Assembly: GCF_025666195.1 (NCBI RefSeq)
Contig: NZ_CP102592.1
Span: forward strand, 2,170,001-2,234,000
Length of the DNA: 64,000 nt
Direction: 5' to 3'
From: Xanthomonas sp. CFBP 8443
Lineage (GTDB): Bacteria; Pseudomonadota; Gammaproteobacteria; Xanthomonadales; Xanthomonadaceae
Shown: positions 50,302 to 60,559 of the stretch, one piece after another
Position numbering within the stretch: the first letter of the stretch is position 1
Layout: every line of letters begins with the position of its first letter
Translations under genes and position numbers: made by a program
The notes under the pieces: generated by a model
Seen by the model: only the letters and a program-made list of their open reading frames with translations
The model's database searches: none
What the model was told of the DNA's origin: nothing

Positions 50302-50371
50302 CTGTAGGAGCGGCTTCAGCCGCGACAGGCCGTACCGGTAGCGCCGGTCGCGGCTGAAGCCGCTCCTGCAG
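50302..50371. repeat. REP-type palindromic pair (TGTAGGAGCGGCTTCAGCCG)
   Basis: A 70-bp inverted repeat in the hflX-pncC gap: 22-bp arms beginning CTGTAGGAGCGGCTTCAGCC, identical but inverted, around a short spacer. The arms themselves hold the inner palindrome CGGCTTCAGCCG. It is the same REP family as the pairs near 28.3-28.5 kb, with a better-preserved sequence. The rest of the 361-bp gap (50225-50585) shows nothing else. Confidence 0.92.
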
Positions 50372-50585
50372 TGGCGTTCTCTCAATCGCAACGTCGCTGT
50401 TCTTCTTCGCTGCGCCGCGAAGACAATGCTGGCGCAGCCATGCCGGCTAGGTTGTATCTGACCCACAAGCGCCAGCTACCCCGCCTGCGCCAGCATCGCT
50501 GAAGCCACGCATGGCCTCGCACCGCGCAGGCGCGACAGCCGTAGCGAATTGGGCTACAAAGCGCATTGGTTTCCCGAGCTGTGCC

Positions 50586-51080
50586 ATGAACGTCCCCACC
50601 GATTCGCAACTCCTGCAGCTCGCCACTGCGCTCAGCGACCAGCTGCGCACCACGCGCGAGCGCCTGGTCACCGCCGAGAGCTGCAGCGGCGGCTGGATCG
50701 CCAAGGCGATGACCGATATCTCCGGCTCCTCGGACTGGTTCGACTGCGGCATGGTCGCCTACAGCTACGAAGCCAAGCAGGCGTTGCTCGGCGTGCGTCC
50801 GCAGACGCTGGAACACCATGGCGCGGTCAGCCGCGAGACGGTGATCGAGATGGTGTCCGGCGCGCTGGTCAATTCCGGCGCCAGCATCGCGGTGGCGGTG
50901 ACCGGCATCGCCGGTCCCGGCGGCGGCTCCGCCGACAAACCGGTCGGCACCGTGTGGGTGGGCTGGAAGCGGCGCGGCGGCTACGCCAGCGCGCAGCTGT
51001 TCCATTTCGATGGCGATCGCGACGCGGTGCGCCGGCAGACCGTCGCCGCGGCGCTGCGCGGACTCGGCGCGCTGCTGTGA
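50586..51080 (+). CDS. pncC: Nicotinamide-nucleotide amidohydrolase (CinA C-terminal type)
   Basis: Deamidates nicotinamide mononucleotide to nicotinate mononucleotide in NAD recycling. The 164-aa protein is the stand-alone CinA C-terminal domain: RERLVTAESCSGGWIAKAMTD with the catalytic Ser, SDWFDCGMVAYSYEAKQALL, and VAVTGIAGPGGGSADKPVGTVW. The N-terminal MoCF domain of full CinA is absent. The ATG at 50586 is chosen as the domain begins soon after. In relatives, pncC/cinA often lies before recA; here ubiB and lexA intervene. Confidence 0.94.
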   Translation: MNVPTDSQLLQLATALSDQLRTTRERLVTAESCSGGWIAKAMTDISGSSDWFDCGMVAYSYEAKQALLGVRPQTLEHHGAVSRETVIEMVSGALVNSGASIAVAVTGIAGPGGGSADKPVGTVWVGWKRRGGYASAQLFHFDGDRDAVRRQTVAAALRGLGALL

Positions 51081-51094
51081 GCGCCGGCGGCTAG

Positions 51095-52783
51095 ATGGCG
51101 ACCGCGATGTGGGAAGCGCTGAGCACGGTCCGCGACCTGGGGCGATTGCAGGAAATCGCCTCGGTGCTGATCCGCTACGGATTCGGCGACGTGGTCCGCC
51201 GCATCGGCATGGCCGACGTGCTGGAGCGCGCCGGGCGCCTGCTGCACTGGCACAACGCCGAGGAAATGCTGCGCATGTCCGCGCCGCAGCGGGTGCGGCG
51301 CGCGCTGCAGGATCTCGGCCCGACCTTCGTCAAGCTCGGCCAGGTGCTGGCCACGCGCGTGGACTTGCTGCCGCCGGAGTGGATCGACGAACTCGGCGAA
51401 TTGCAGAACGCGGCGCCTGCGCTGCCCTACGAACAGATCCTGCCGCAGCTGATCGAGGCGTTGGGCGAAGCGCCGTCGGCGATCTTCGCCCAGGTCGAGG
51501 AAGCGCCGCTGGCCGCCGCCTCGCTGGCGCAGACCCACCGCGCGTGGCTGCACGACGGCACGCCGGTGGTGATGAAGGTGCGCCGCCCCGGCATCCGCGA
51601 CGTGATCGAGGCCGACCTGCGGCTGCTGGCGCGGCTGGCGGAGATCGTCGAGGCGCGTGCGGCCGACCTCAAGCGCTACCACCCGGCGGAGGTGGTGCAC
51701 CAGTTCACCCTGTCGCTGCGGCGCGAGCTGGACTTCGCCGGCGAATGCCGCAACGCCGAGCGCATCGCCGCCAATTTCCAGGGCCACGACCAGATCGTGA
51801 TCCCGCGCGTGCACTGGCAGTGGACCTGCGAAACCCTCAACGTGCAGGACTTCGTCGCCGGCATCGGCGGGCGCGATCTGGCCGGGGTCGATGCCGCCGG
51901 GCTGGACCGGCGCCGGCTGGCGCGCGTCGGTGCCGACATCGTGTTGAAGATGGTGCTCGAGGACGGCTGTTTCCACGCCGATCCGCACCCCGGCAACATC
52001 TTCTACCTGCCGGGCGAGCGCATCGCGGTGATCGATTTCGGCATGGTCGGGCGCATCTCCGAGCAGCGCCGCTACCAGGTCGTGCAACTGCTGCACGGGC
52101 TGGTCACGCAGGAGTCCGAGTCGGTCGCCGACGTGCTGCTGGAATGGACCGATGGCGACGTCGAGATCGACGAGGCGCGGCTGCAGCTGGAGATCGCCGG
52201 GTTCGTCGACCAGTACCGCGGCGTGCCGCTGAAGGAACTGCGGATCGGCGCGATGCTCGGCGACGTCACCGCGATCCTGCGCCAGCACGCGCTGGCGCTG
52301 CCGGCCGACCTGGCGTTGATGATCAAGACCTTCCTGACCCTGGAAGGGGTAGGGCGCCAGCTCGATCCGGACTTCGACATGGCCAGCGCCGCGGCGCCGT
52401 ACTTGGAACGGGTGATGCTGCAGCGCTTCGCCCCGCGCGCGATGGCCAAGCGCGGCCGCCGCACCGTACTCGGCGCGCTGGAACTGCTCGGCGACCTGCC
52501 GCGCGATACCCGCCGGCTGCTGCAGGCGGCGCGGCGCGGGCGGCTGCAGCTCAACGTCGAAACCACCTCGCTGAAGGGCTTCGGCGACCAGGTCAACCGC
52601 GCCGCCAACCGGCTGACCATGGGCATCGTCACCGCGGCATTGATCATCGGCTCGTCGATCGTGATGAACAGCGTCGGCGGCGTCTCCAGCCGCTGGTTGC
52701 TGGCGATCGGCGTGGGCGGCTTCATCGGCGCGGCGCTGTCGGGCGTATGGATCCTGATCTCGATCTGGCGCAGCGGGCGCTGA
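51095..52783 (+). CDS. ubiB: UbiB/ADCK-family ATPase for ubiquinone biosynthesis
   Basis: Atypical kinase-like ATPase needed for coenzyme Q synthesis. The 562-aa protein carries the KxGQ family motif in FVKLGQVLATRVDLLP (~residues 82-97), the A-rich loop EAPLAAASLAQTHRA, VVMKVRRPG, EGCFHADPHPGNIF-type ADPHPGN with the catalytic residues, and VIDFGMVGRI. Two transmembrane helices close the protein (about 510-555). It begins 14 nt after pncC. The motifs place it in UbiB rather than other ABC1 proteins. Confidence 0.92.
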   Translation: MATAMWEALSTVRDLGRLQEIASVLIRYGFGDVVRRIGMADVLERAGRLLHWHNAEEMLRMSAPQRVRRALQDLGPTFVKLGQVLATRVDLLPPEWIDELGELQNAAPALPYEQILPQLIEALGEAPSAIFAQVEEAPLAAASLAQTHRAWLHDGTPVVMKVRRPGIRDVIEADLRLLARLAEIVEARAADLKRYHPAEVVHQFTLSLRRELDFAGECRNAERIAANFQGHDQIVIPRVHWQWTCETLNVQDFVAGIGGRDLAGVDAAGLDRRRLARVGADIVLKMVLEDGCFHADPHPGNIFYLPGERIAVIDFGMVGRISEQRRYQVVQLLHGLVTQESESVADVLLEWTDGDVEIDEARLQLEIAGFVDQYRGVPLKELRIGAMLGDVTAILRQHALALPADLALMIKTFLTLEGVGRQLDPDFDMASAAAPYLERVMLQRFAPRAMAKRGRRTVLGALELLGDLPRDTRRLLQAARRGRLQLNVETTSLKGFGDQVNRAANRLTMGIVTAALIIGSSIVMNSVGGVSSRWLLAIGVGGFIGAALSGVWILISIWRSGR

Positions 52784-53089
52784 GCGGGGCGGGGTGCGCC
52801 GGCGGGAGGGGCCGGTGCGGTGCGCGGCCGCGATGATCTCCGTGGCTGTCTGATTGGTCGCGAGCGGCCGTCGATCCAGGATTTGCCGGCCATTGTGGGG
52901 CGCGTGGCTGCGTTTTCGGTTGATCCACACAGCCTGATCGCCGATCCAAACCTGGCCGGCGACGCCCGCCGCCGTTGAAGCACGGCAGGTTCCACTCCTG
53001 CCGCTCGCCCGATCCGCCCCGTAGCCGGACGTCCTGGCAGGTCACGTAACAGTTGCCCATTTCCGTTTTTAGTAGTATTACTACTAACC
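52784..53089. other. Intergenic region upstream of lexA (306 bp)
   Basis: Contains the lexA promoter and LexA box at its 3' end. The remaining ~280 bp shows no credible gene; an opposite-strand frame crosses it and the lexA start but looks like chance. Confidence 0.5.
53069..53087. promoter_or_regulatory. LexA (SOS) box of the lexA promoter
   Basis: TTAGTAGTATTACTACTAA, a near-perfect palindrome two bases before the lexA ATG. It contains TTAG-N6-TACTA, the LexA1 recognition pattern described for xanthomonads. It implies autorepression, with the operator reaching the start codon. Confidence 0.92.
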
Positions 53090-53725
53090 ATGGAACTGAC
53101 CGAAACCCAGCAAGCGATCCTCGACCTGATCGCCGAGCGCATCGAACACGACGGCGCACCGCCGTCGCAGACCGAGATCGCCCGCGCCTTCGGCTTCAAG
53201 GGCGTCCGCGCCGCCCAATACCATCTGGAAGCCCTCGAGCAGGCCGGCGCGATCCGGCGCATACCGGGCCAGGCGCGCGGGATCCGGCTGGTGACCGGCG
53301 CGGCCGCACCGGCGCCGGCGCCGCAGGTCGACAGCGCCGACATCCTGCGCTTGCCGGTGCTGGGGCGGGTCGCTGCCGGTCTGCCGATCGGGGCGGACAT
53401 CGGCTCGGACGACTTCGTGGTGCTGGACCGGGTGTTCTTCTCGCCGGCGCCGGACTATCTGCTGAAGGTGCAGGGCGACTCCATGCGCGACGAAGGCATC
53501 TTCGACGGCGACCTGATCGGCGTGCACCGCACCCGCGACGCCCGCTCCGGACAGATCGTGGTGGCGCGGATCGACGAGGAGATCACGGTCAAGCTGCTGA
53601 AGATCGGCAAGGACCGCATCCGCCTGCTGCCGCGCAACCCGGACTACGCACCGATCGAGGTCCTGCCCGACCAGGACTTCGCGATCGAAGGCCTGTATTG
53701 CGGGCTGCTGCGGCCCAACCGCTGA
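53090..53725 (+). CDS. lexA: SOS repressor LexA
   Basis: Represses SOS genes and cleaves itself with RecA filaments after DNA damage. The 211-aa protein has the N-terminal winged helix ([20 protein letters not shown], residues 24-43) and a C-terminal S24 peptidase domain. Visible catalytic elements are the Ala96-Gly97 cleavage site in [10 protein letters not shown], nucleophile Ser131 in [11 protein letters not shown], and general base Lys168 in ITVKLL. The linker ~70-84 is Ala/Pro-rich. recA follows 196 nt later. Confidence 0.97.
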   Translation: MELTETQQAILDLIAERIEHDGAPPSQTEIARAFGFKGVRAAQYHLEALEQAGAIRRIPGQARGIRLVTGAAAPAPAPQVDSADILRLPVLGRVAAGLPIGADIGSDDFVVLDRVFFSPAPDYLLKVQGDSMRDEGIFDGDLIGVHRTRDARSGQIVVARIDEEITVKLLKIGKDRIRLLPRNPDYAPIEVLPDQDFAIEGLYCGLLRPNR

Positions 53726-53921
53726 AATCCTTGCGCGAGCAAGGAATGCACTACACCGCCAGCCGGATTTTTCCGACCTGGTACATCGCCATTCGCCGCT
53801 GTCGTACACGGGCTCGGACGGATTATTTTTTCATCGCCGCACACCGTCTCAGCCTGTGCGATACCTGGCCGCTAAATTGAACCTACCCCGCAAATCACCC
53901 TCACCTCCGAAGGACACCAAA

Positions 53922-54971
<1,050 letters not shown>

Positions 54972-55089
54972 TGGTCTTCTGCCGGGGGAGCGGTGGAGTC
55001 AGTGCCGCTCGTCTCCCTCGGCAGTCTTGAGCAAGCCAGGAGGGCAGGTGCCAAGGACGGCACATTGATGATCGTGGCGGTGAGCCTGC

Positions 55090-55584
55090 ATGGGTGACGA
55101 CGAACAAGCACAGGAACCGCGCCGGCGCCGCCGGCAGCCGGAACAGACGCCGCTGCAGAAGGCCTTGGGCCTGCTGGTGCGCCGCGAGCATTCGCGCAAG
55201 GAACTGACCCGCAAATTGCGGGTGCGCGGCGTGGAGCCGGATGCCGCCGCCGCCGCGGTGGACCGCCTGGCGGGCGAGGGCTGGCAGGACGATGGCCGCT
55301 TCGCCGAACTGCTGGTGCGCAGCCGCGCCAATACCGGCTACGGACCTTTGCACATTCGCGCCGAACTGGGCACCCACGGCCTGGACAGCGAGGCCGTCGC
55401 CACCGCGATGGCGGCATTCGAGGGCGATTGGACCGAAAACGCCCGCGATCTGGTGCAGCGGCGCTTCGGTGCGGCCGGCCCGGTGGACCTGCAGCAGCGG
55501 CGCAAGGCCGCCGATCTGCTGGCGCGGCGCGGTTTCGATGGCGACAGCATCCGCGCGGCCACGCGCTACGAGCCTGAGGACTGA
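55090..55584 (+). CDS. recX: Regulatory protein RecX
   Basis: Inhibits RecA filament extension. The 164-aa protein is built of three-helix RecX repeats: [40 protein letters not shown], and [20 protein letters not shown]. It lies 118 nt after recA on the same strand, its usual place. The Arg/Gln-rich first 25 residues are poorly conserved. Confidence 0.94.
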   Translation: MGDDEQAQEPRRRRRQPEQTPLQKALGLLVRREHSRKELTRKLRVRGVEPDAAAAAVDRLAGEGWQDDGRFAELLVRSRANTGYGPLHIRAELGTHGLDSEAVATAMAAFEGDWTENARDLVQRRFGAAGPVDLQQRRKAADLLARRGFDGDSIRAATRYEPED

Positions 55585-55690
55585 GCGGGCCGGGCCTGCT
55601 AACCTTGGCGGATTGTCTTGTCCGGTTTCCGCACGCCCTCATCTTGAGGGGGTACGCCCGGAAATCCGTCCGCTCGTCTATAGCCAGCCC

Positions 55691-58339
55691 ATGAACGCAC
55701 CCGCCAAATTCTCCACCTCCCAGATCCGCAGCGACTTCCTCGAGTTCTTCAACGGGAAGGGCCATACCATCGTTCCGTCCGCGCCGCTGGTGCCGGGTAA
55801 CGATCCGACGCTGCTGTTCACCAATTCCGGCATGGTGCAGTTCAAGGACGTGTTCCTTGGCGCCGAGAAGCGCAGCTACGTGCGCGCGGCCGACGTGCAG
55901 CGCTGCCTGCGCGCCGGCGGCAAGCACAACGACCTGGATTCGGTCGGTTATACCGCGCGTCACCACACCTTCTTCGAAATGCTGGGCAACTGGTCGTTCG
56001 GCGACTACTTCAAGAAAGAAGCCATCGCCTGGGCCTGGGAACTGTTGACCCAGGTCTGGAAGCTGCCCGCGGAACGCCTGCTGGTCACCGTCTACCACAC
56101 CGACGAGCAGGCCTACGAGCTGTGGCGCGACATGATCGGGGTACCGCCGGAGCGGATCGTGCGCATCGGCGACAACAAGGGCGCGCCGTACGCCTCGGAC
56201 AACTTCTGGCAGATGGCCGACACCGGCCCCTGCGGCCCGTGCACCGAGATCTTCTACGATCACGGCGCGCACCTCGCCGGCGGTCCCCCGGGCTCGCCGG
56301 ACGAGGATGGCGACCGCTTCATCGAGATCTGGAACCTGGTGTTCATGCAGTTCGACCGCCAGCCCGACGGCACCCTGGTGCCGCTGCCGGCGCCGTGCGT
56401 GGATACCGGCATGGGCCTGGAGCGGCTGGCCGCGATCCTGCAGCACGTGCACAGCAACTACGAGATCGACCTGTTCCAGACGCTGATCCGCCATGCCTCC
56501 GAGCTGACCGGCATGGCCGACCTGGAGAACAAGTCGTTGCGCGTGATCGCCGACCATATCCGCGCCTGCTCGTTCCTGATCGTCGATGGCGTGCTGCCGT
56601 CCAACGAAGGCCGCGGCTACGTACTGCGCCGGATCATCCGCCGCGCCCTGCGCCATGGCTGGATGCTGGGCGTGCGCCAGCCGTTCTTCCACAAGATGGC
56701 GGCCACCCTGTCCGAGCTGATGGGCGAGGCGTATCCGGAACTACCGGCGGCGCTGTCCACCGTGCAGCGGGCGCTGCAGGCCGAGGAGGAGCGCTTCGCC
56801 GAGACCCTCGACGCCGGCATGAAGATCTTCGACGAGATCGCCGCCCGTGCCAATGGCAGCATCCCCGGTGCGGACGCGTTCCGCCTCTACGACACCTATG
56901 GCTTCCCGGTCGACCTCACCGCGGACATCGCGCGCGAGCGCGGCATGGACGTGGACATGGCCGGTTTCGACAGCGCCATGGAGCGCCAGCGCGAGACCGC
57001 GCGCGCGGCCGGCAAGTTCGGCGGCGGCACCTCGCTGCCGGCCGACCTGGTGGCGCAGCTGGCGCCCACCGGCTTCCTCGGCTACGACGCCTTGCAGGCC
57101 GACGCGCTGAAAGTGGTCGCGCTATTGAAGGATGGGCGCCCGGTCGAGTCGGTCGAGGCTGGCGATGCGGCGATCGTGCTGCTCGATCGCACCCCGTTCT
57201 ACGCCGAATCCGGTGGCCAGGTCGGCGATCTGGGCCAGCTGAGCGCCGACGGCGTGCTGTTCCAGGTCGAGGAAACGCAGAAGTTCGCCGGCCAGTTCCA
57301 CGGCCATGTCGGCCAGCTGCGCAGCGGCCGCCTGCAGATCGGCGCCACGTTGTCGGCGCAGGTCGACAGCGACCGTCGCGGCGCCACCATCCTCAACCAT
57401 TCCGCCACCCACCTGCTGCATGCCGCGTTGCGCGAAGTGCTGGGAACCCATGTACAGCAGAAAGGCTCGCTGGTCGCCCCGGATCGGCTGCGCTTCGACT
57501 TCTCGCACTTCCAGCCGATGAGCGCCGAAGAACTGGCGGTGATCGAGCGCAAGGTCAACGCGCAGGTGCGCGCCAACCATGCGGTCGAAGTGCACCACAT
57601 GGGCATGCAGGAAGCGCTGGACTTCGGCGCGATGGCGCTGTTCGGCGAGAAGTACGGCGAGCGCGTGCGCGTGCTGCGGATGGGCGACTACTCCACCGAG
57701 CTGTGCGGCGGCACCCATGTGGCGCGCACCGGCGACATCGGCCTGTTCAAGATCACCAGCGAAGGCGGCGTGTCCGCCGGCGTGCGCCGCATCGAGGCAG
57801 TGACCGGGCAGGGCGCCCTGGACCATGTCGCGGCGGAAGAAGCCAAGCTGCGCGAGGCGGCCGAGCTGGTCGGCGGCAGCGCCGGCGACGTGGTCGACAA
57901 GATTCGCCAGCTGGGCGACAAGCACAAGCGGCTGGAGCGCGAACTGGAAGCGCTGAAGGCCAAACTGGCCTCCGGCGCCACCGCCGATCTGGCCGCCGCG
58001 GCGGTCCAGGTGGCGGGGGTGAAGGTGCTTGCGGTGCGCCTCGAAGGCTTTGATGCCAAGGCATTGCGCGATGCGATGGACCGCCTGAAGCAGCAGCTGG
58101 GCGACAGCGTGATCGTGCTGGCCGGGGCCAGCGAGGGCAAGGCCGCCCTGGTCGCCGGGGTGAACGGCAGCCCAATGGGCCGGGTCAAGGCCGGGGAACT
58201 GCTGAGCCATATCGCCGGTCAGATCTCCGGCAAGGGCGGCGGCCGCCCGGATCTCGCCCAGGGTGGTGGCGAGGACGGGCCCGCCCTTGCCCTTGCGCTC
58301 GAGGGCGTACCCGACTGGGTCAAGCAACATCTCCCCTGA
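55691..58339 (+). CDS. alaS: Alanine-tRNA ligase
   Basis: Class II synthetase charging tRNA-Ala and editing mischarged Ser/Gly. The 882-aa protein has the catalytic domain from the start ([55 protein letters not shown]), the tRNA-recognition region, the editing domain with zinc ligands in [17 protein letters not shown] (~570) and [12 protein letters not shown] (~670), and a C-terminal C-Ala domain. The ATG at 55691 is the family start. recX lies upstream and csrA downstream, as in many gammaproteobacteria. Confidence 0.98.
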   Translation: MNAPAKFSTSQIRSDFLEFFNGKGHTIVPSAPLVPGNDPTLLFTNSGMVQFKDVFLGAEKRSYVRAADVQRCLRAGGKHNDLDSVGYTARHHTFFEMLGNWSFGDYFKKEAIAWAWELLTQVWKLPAERLLVTVYHTDEQAYELWRDMIGVPPERIVRIGDNKGAPYASDNFWQMADTGPCGPCTEIFYDHGAHLAGGPPGSPDEDGDRFIEIWNLVFMQFDRQPDGTLVPLPAPCVDTGMGLERLAAILQHVHSNYEIDLFQTLIRHASELTGMADLENKSLRVIADHIRACSFLIVDGVLPSNEGRGYVLRRIIRRALRHGWMLGVRQPFFHKMAATLSELMGEAYPELPAALSTVQRALQAEEERFAETLDAGMKIFDEIAARANGSIPGADAFRLYDTYGFPVDLTADIARERGMDVDMAGFDSAMERQRETARAAGKFGGGTSLPADLVAQLAPTGFLGYDALQADALKVVALLKDGRPVESVEAGDAAIVLLDRTPFYAESGGQVGDLGQLSADGVLFQVEETQKFAGQFHGHVGQLRSGRLQIGATLSAQVDSDRRGATILNHSATHLLHAALREVLGTHVQQKGSLVAPDRLRFDFSHFQPMSAEELAVIERKVNAQVRANHAVEVHHMGMQEALDFGAMALFGEKYGERVRVLRMGDYSTELCGGTHVARTGDIGLFKITSEGGVSAGVRRIEAVTGQGALDHVAAEEAKLREAAELVGGSAGDVVDKIRQLGDKHKRLERELEALKAKLASGATADLAAAAVQVAGVKVLAVRLEGFDAKALRDAMDRLKQQLGDSVIVLAGASEGKAALVAGVNGSPMGRVKAGELLSHIAGQISGKGGGRPDLAQGGGEDGPALALALEGVPDWVKQHLP

Positions 58340-58343
58340 ACAC

Positions 58344-58378
58344 GAAGCCGCACTGCCTTGCTGGCAGGGCGCGGCTTC
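58344..58378 (+). terminator. Possible terminator after alaS
   Basis: Stem GAAGCCGC / GCGGCTTC enclosing CTGCC/GGCAG, only a weak T-stretch beyond. It may attenuate rather than fully stop alaS transcription. Confidence 0.55.
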
Positions 58379-58472
58379 CCTTAACATCGATCTTCTTTTC
58401 CCTTTCGTTATGGGGCGCCCGAGTCGGACGCCGTACCGGTGGGAATCACCGGTTCCCTGGAGAATTTAAAAC

Positions 58473-58685
58473 ATGTTGATCCTGACTCGCCGGGTAGGCG
58501 AAACCTTGATGATCGGCGATTCGGTCACCGTGACGGTGCTTGGGGTCAAAGGCAATCAAGTGCGCATCGGCATCACCGCGCCGAAGGATGTGGCGGTGCA
58601 TCGCGAAGAGATCTATCAGCGCATCCAGCGCGGCGATGAGCCGACCTCGCACGGCGGCGGCCATGGCGATCAATCTGCCGATTGA
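58473..58685 (+). CDS. csrA: Carbon storage / global post-transcriptional regulator CsrA (RsmA)
   Basis: Homodimeric RNA-binding protein that binds GGA motifs in mRNA leaders; in xanthomonads (as RsmA) it controls virulence and motility. The 70-aa protein starts [20 protein letters not shown], contains [20 protein letters not shown] with the RNA-binding Arg44 position, and has a short tail [10 protein letters not shown]. The leader has GGA in both TGGGAAT and CTGGAGAAT just before the ATG, consistent with autoregulation, which is inferred. Confidence 0.97.
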   Translation: MLILTRRVGETLMIGDSVTVTVLGVKGNQVRIGITAPKDVAVHREEIYQRIQRGDEPTSHGGGHGDQSAD

Positions 58686-58766
58686 TGCGTCGAAAGGGTT
58701 TACCTGAGACCCTACAAACCGTTATCCTTCGCGCCCGGTCGCGGAATATCCGCAACGCATGAATCC

Positions 58767-58859
58767 GGAGTGATGCCCGAGCGGCTGAAGGGGCTCCCCT
58801 GCTAAGGGAGTATAGGGTCAAAAGCTCTATCGAGGGTTCGAATCCCTCTCACTCCGCCA
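58767..58859 (+). tRNA. tRNA-Ser (anticodon GCT)
   Basis: 93-nt tRNA with encoded CCA. The acceptor stem pairs GGAGTGA (58767-58773) with TCACTCC (58849-58855), discriminator G. The anticodon stem CTCCC/GGGAG frames the loop CTGCTAA, anticodon GCT, reading AGC/AGU. A long variable arm (about 20 nt) and T-loop GGTTCGAATCC mark a class II tRNA-Ser. An integrase remnant lies directly downstream. Confidence 0.97.
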
Positions 58860-58868
58860 GTGTCAAGG

Positions 58869-58904
58869 AACGCCCGCAAATCAACGATTTGCGGGCGTTT
58901 TTCT
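58869..58904 (+). terminator. Rho-independent terminator of the tRNA-Ser gene
   Basis: Stem AACGCCCGCAAATC / GATTTGCGGGCGTT with an AAC loop, then TTTCTTTT. Confidence 0.93.
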
Positions 58905-58939
58905 TTTCGGCCACCTTGGCCACTCGCTTGGACACTTCC

Positions 58940-59371
58940 ATGCGAGTCGCGCATCACCTCACCCGCGGCGAGACCGGCCGCTTCTACGTTCGTTTGCGCA
59001 TTCCTGCCGATCTGCAGGCGCGCCTCGGCCGCAAAGTCGTCAAGCGCAGCACCGGCACGACCTGCGATCGAGCCGCGCTTGGCTGCGCGCTGCTGGTGCA
59101 GCAGTGCGTAGCTCGGGCCTTTGCAGTCATCAGGAACGGCAGCATGGGGTCGGAACTGGATGAGCTCTTGAGGAGCTTGGAGGGAAGTCGTCGCTCGAGC
59201 TGCTCAACGAGGGCGCCAACCCGGGCACTTGCGGCCCGCATGGTATTGCGACGCTTTGGCCGTGAGCTTCAAGGAGCGGGCCGGCTACCTCTGCGAGATC
59301 ACCTGCGCAGCCCGGGCGTCTTCGCTCCTGGCTCGGTTGAGGGCGTGGAACGAACACTCGCCTGGGGTTAG
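58940..59371 (+). pseudogene. Truncated phage-type integrase (DUF6538-like N-terminus only)
   Basis: The first ~65 codons read as the N-terminal arm of a tyrosine recombinase: RVAHHLTRGETGRFYVRLRI then PADLQARLGRKVVKRSTGTT, the pattern of DUF6538 integrases. After about residue 80 the similarity is lost and the frame ends at 59371 after low-quality sequence. No catalytic R-H-R-Y domain is visible in any frame up to 59.5 kb. Its position 80 bp after tRNA-Ser is the normal integrase site of a tRNA-borne island, so this looks like a decayed remnant of the element that brought in the following genes. Confidence 0.7.
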
Positions 59372-59489
59372 GGCGGCCCTGGCTCGGATAGTGGCGTGCT
59401 CCAAGCTCAAGGCTGGTCAAGCACCGACGGCGCAGCGGCGATGAGCCGCGAAGCGGGAGGCGATGGTTCGAAGGCAGTGCGGCGGCCTC

Positions 59490-60401
59490 CTATGGCGAGG
59501 CCAAGCGGCGCTCCCGCCGAGTCGCGCCAGGAGAGTGCCCCATGACGCGCTTGTAGGCGCGACTGAAAGCTGCCTGCGACGCGTAGCCGAGACGCTCTGC
59601 CACGGCCTCTATCGATAGGCTTTGGTGGGTCAGCCATTGACTTGCCAACTGCATTCGCAGTTCAGTCACGTAACGCAGGGGCGCGGTTCCAATGACGCTC
59701 TGGAACCGATCGGCAAACACGGATCGTGAGACGTTTGATTCTGCAGCCAGCGCTTCGACGGTCCAGTCGCGCCCGGGGTCTTTGTGTAGGGCAAGCAACG
59801 ACAGCGATAGACGAGGGTCGCGCATGGCCATGACCAGGCCCGATGCTGCTTCGCAACCGCGCTCGACCCAATCACGGACGATCATGGCGGCGACTGCATC
59901 CGCCAGCCGGGCGAGTATTCCGGCAAATCCAATACGTCCTGAGCACACTTCGCGCTTCATCGCGTCGACCATCGGCAACAGCCCAGAAAACTGAGCGGCG
60001 TTGCCATCGGCCAACATCACGGTCGGCATCAACTTGCTCAGCCCATGCATGCCACCTAGATCGAACACCATGCATCCGTGGAAGAGCACGGCGCTTGGCA
60101 CGGGATGTGTGCTCGGGCACGTGTCTATCCCGCTCACCGCGTCACCTAGTGGGGCTGCGTCTATCGTTTCTAGGCACTGGACTGGATGGTCCTCACCAGA
60201 CAACAACGCGTGTCCTTCTCCGCGGGGAACAAGCACGACATCCCCGGCGGATAGACGGTGTTGGCTGCCGTCCGCGCTACGAAGAATCGCATTGCCCACC
60301 GCCAAGTAGTGGAAGTAGGCATGCCCTGGCTTTAGGGGAAATCCAAGCCCAAAGGTCGGCCCGGTCTGAATGCGTCGGTATTGGACGCCATGTAACCGCA
60401 T
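59490..60401 (-). CDS. AraC-family transcriptional regulator (cupin_6 type)
   Basis: At least 303 aa. An N-terminal cupin-like ligand domain (GHAYFHYLAVGNAILRSADG, AGDVVLVPRGEGHAL) is followed by two C-terminal AraC helix-turn-helix units: VEALAAESNVSRSVFADRFQ and IEAVAERLGYASQAAFSRAY, closing GHSPGATRRERR. The frame stays open for ~26 codons upstream without an ATG, GTG or TTG, and reads PPQPTDLISQLLTG, which fits a family N-terminus. The true start may therefore be a rare CTG or the start was lost. It is divergent from the MFS gene and likely controls it. Third positions are less G/C-rich than core genes. Confidence 0.88.
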   Translation of the reverse strand: MRLHGVQYRRIQTGPTFGLGFPLKPGHAYFHYLAVGNAILRSADGSQHRLSAGDVVLVPRGEGHALLSGEDHPVQCLETIDAAPLGDAVSGIDTCPSTHPVPSAVLFHGCMVFDLGGMHGLSKLMPTVMLADGNAAQFSGLLPMVDAMKREVCSGRIGFAGILARLADAVAAMIVRDWVERGCEAASGLVMAMRDPRLSLSLLALHKDPGRDWTVEALAAESNVSRSVFADRFQSVIGTAPLRYVTELRMQLASQWLTHQSLSIEAVAERLGYASQAAFSRAYKRVMGHSPGATRRERRLASP

Positions 60402-60559
60402 GCCGGTCAGCAGCTGACTGATCAGATCGGTGGGCTGGGGTGGAGCGTGGCTTATTGAGGCGGACAGGGGTTTCGATCAAAAATACAGGTCAGACAATCA
60501 TAGATCATCCTGACTCGGCTCCATAGACTCTCGGCTGCACGATTGCACTGGGATCTTTG

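Noticed and set aside
52722..53159. Opposite-strand frame across the lexA promoter reading MGNCYVTCQDVRLRGG
   Set aside because: The Cys-containing start is eye-catching, but the frame covers the LexA box and lexA start, has no ribosome site and becomes low-complexity.
59229..59444. Frame after the integrase remnant as a possible continuation by frameshift
   Set aside because: Its sequence shows no tyrosine-recombinase catalytic motif, so it does not restore the integrase.
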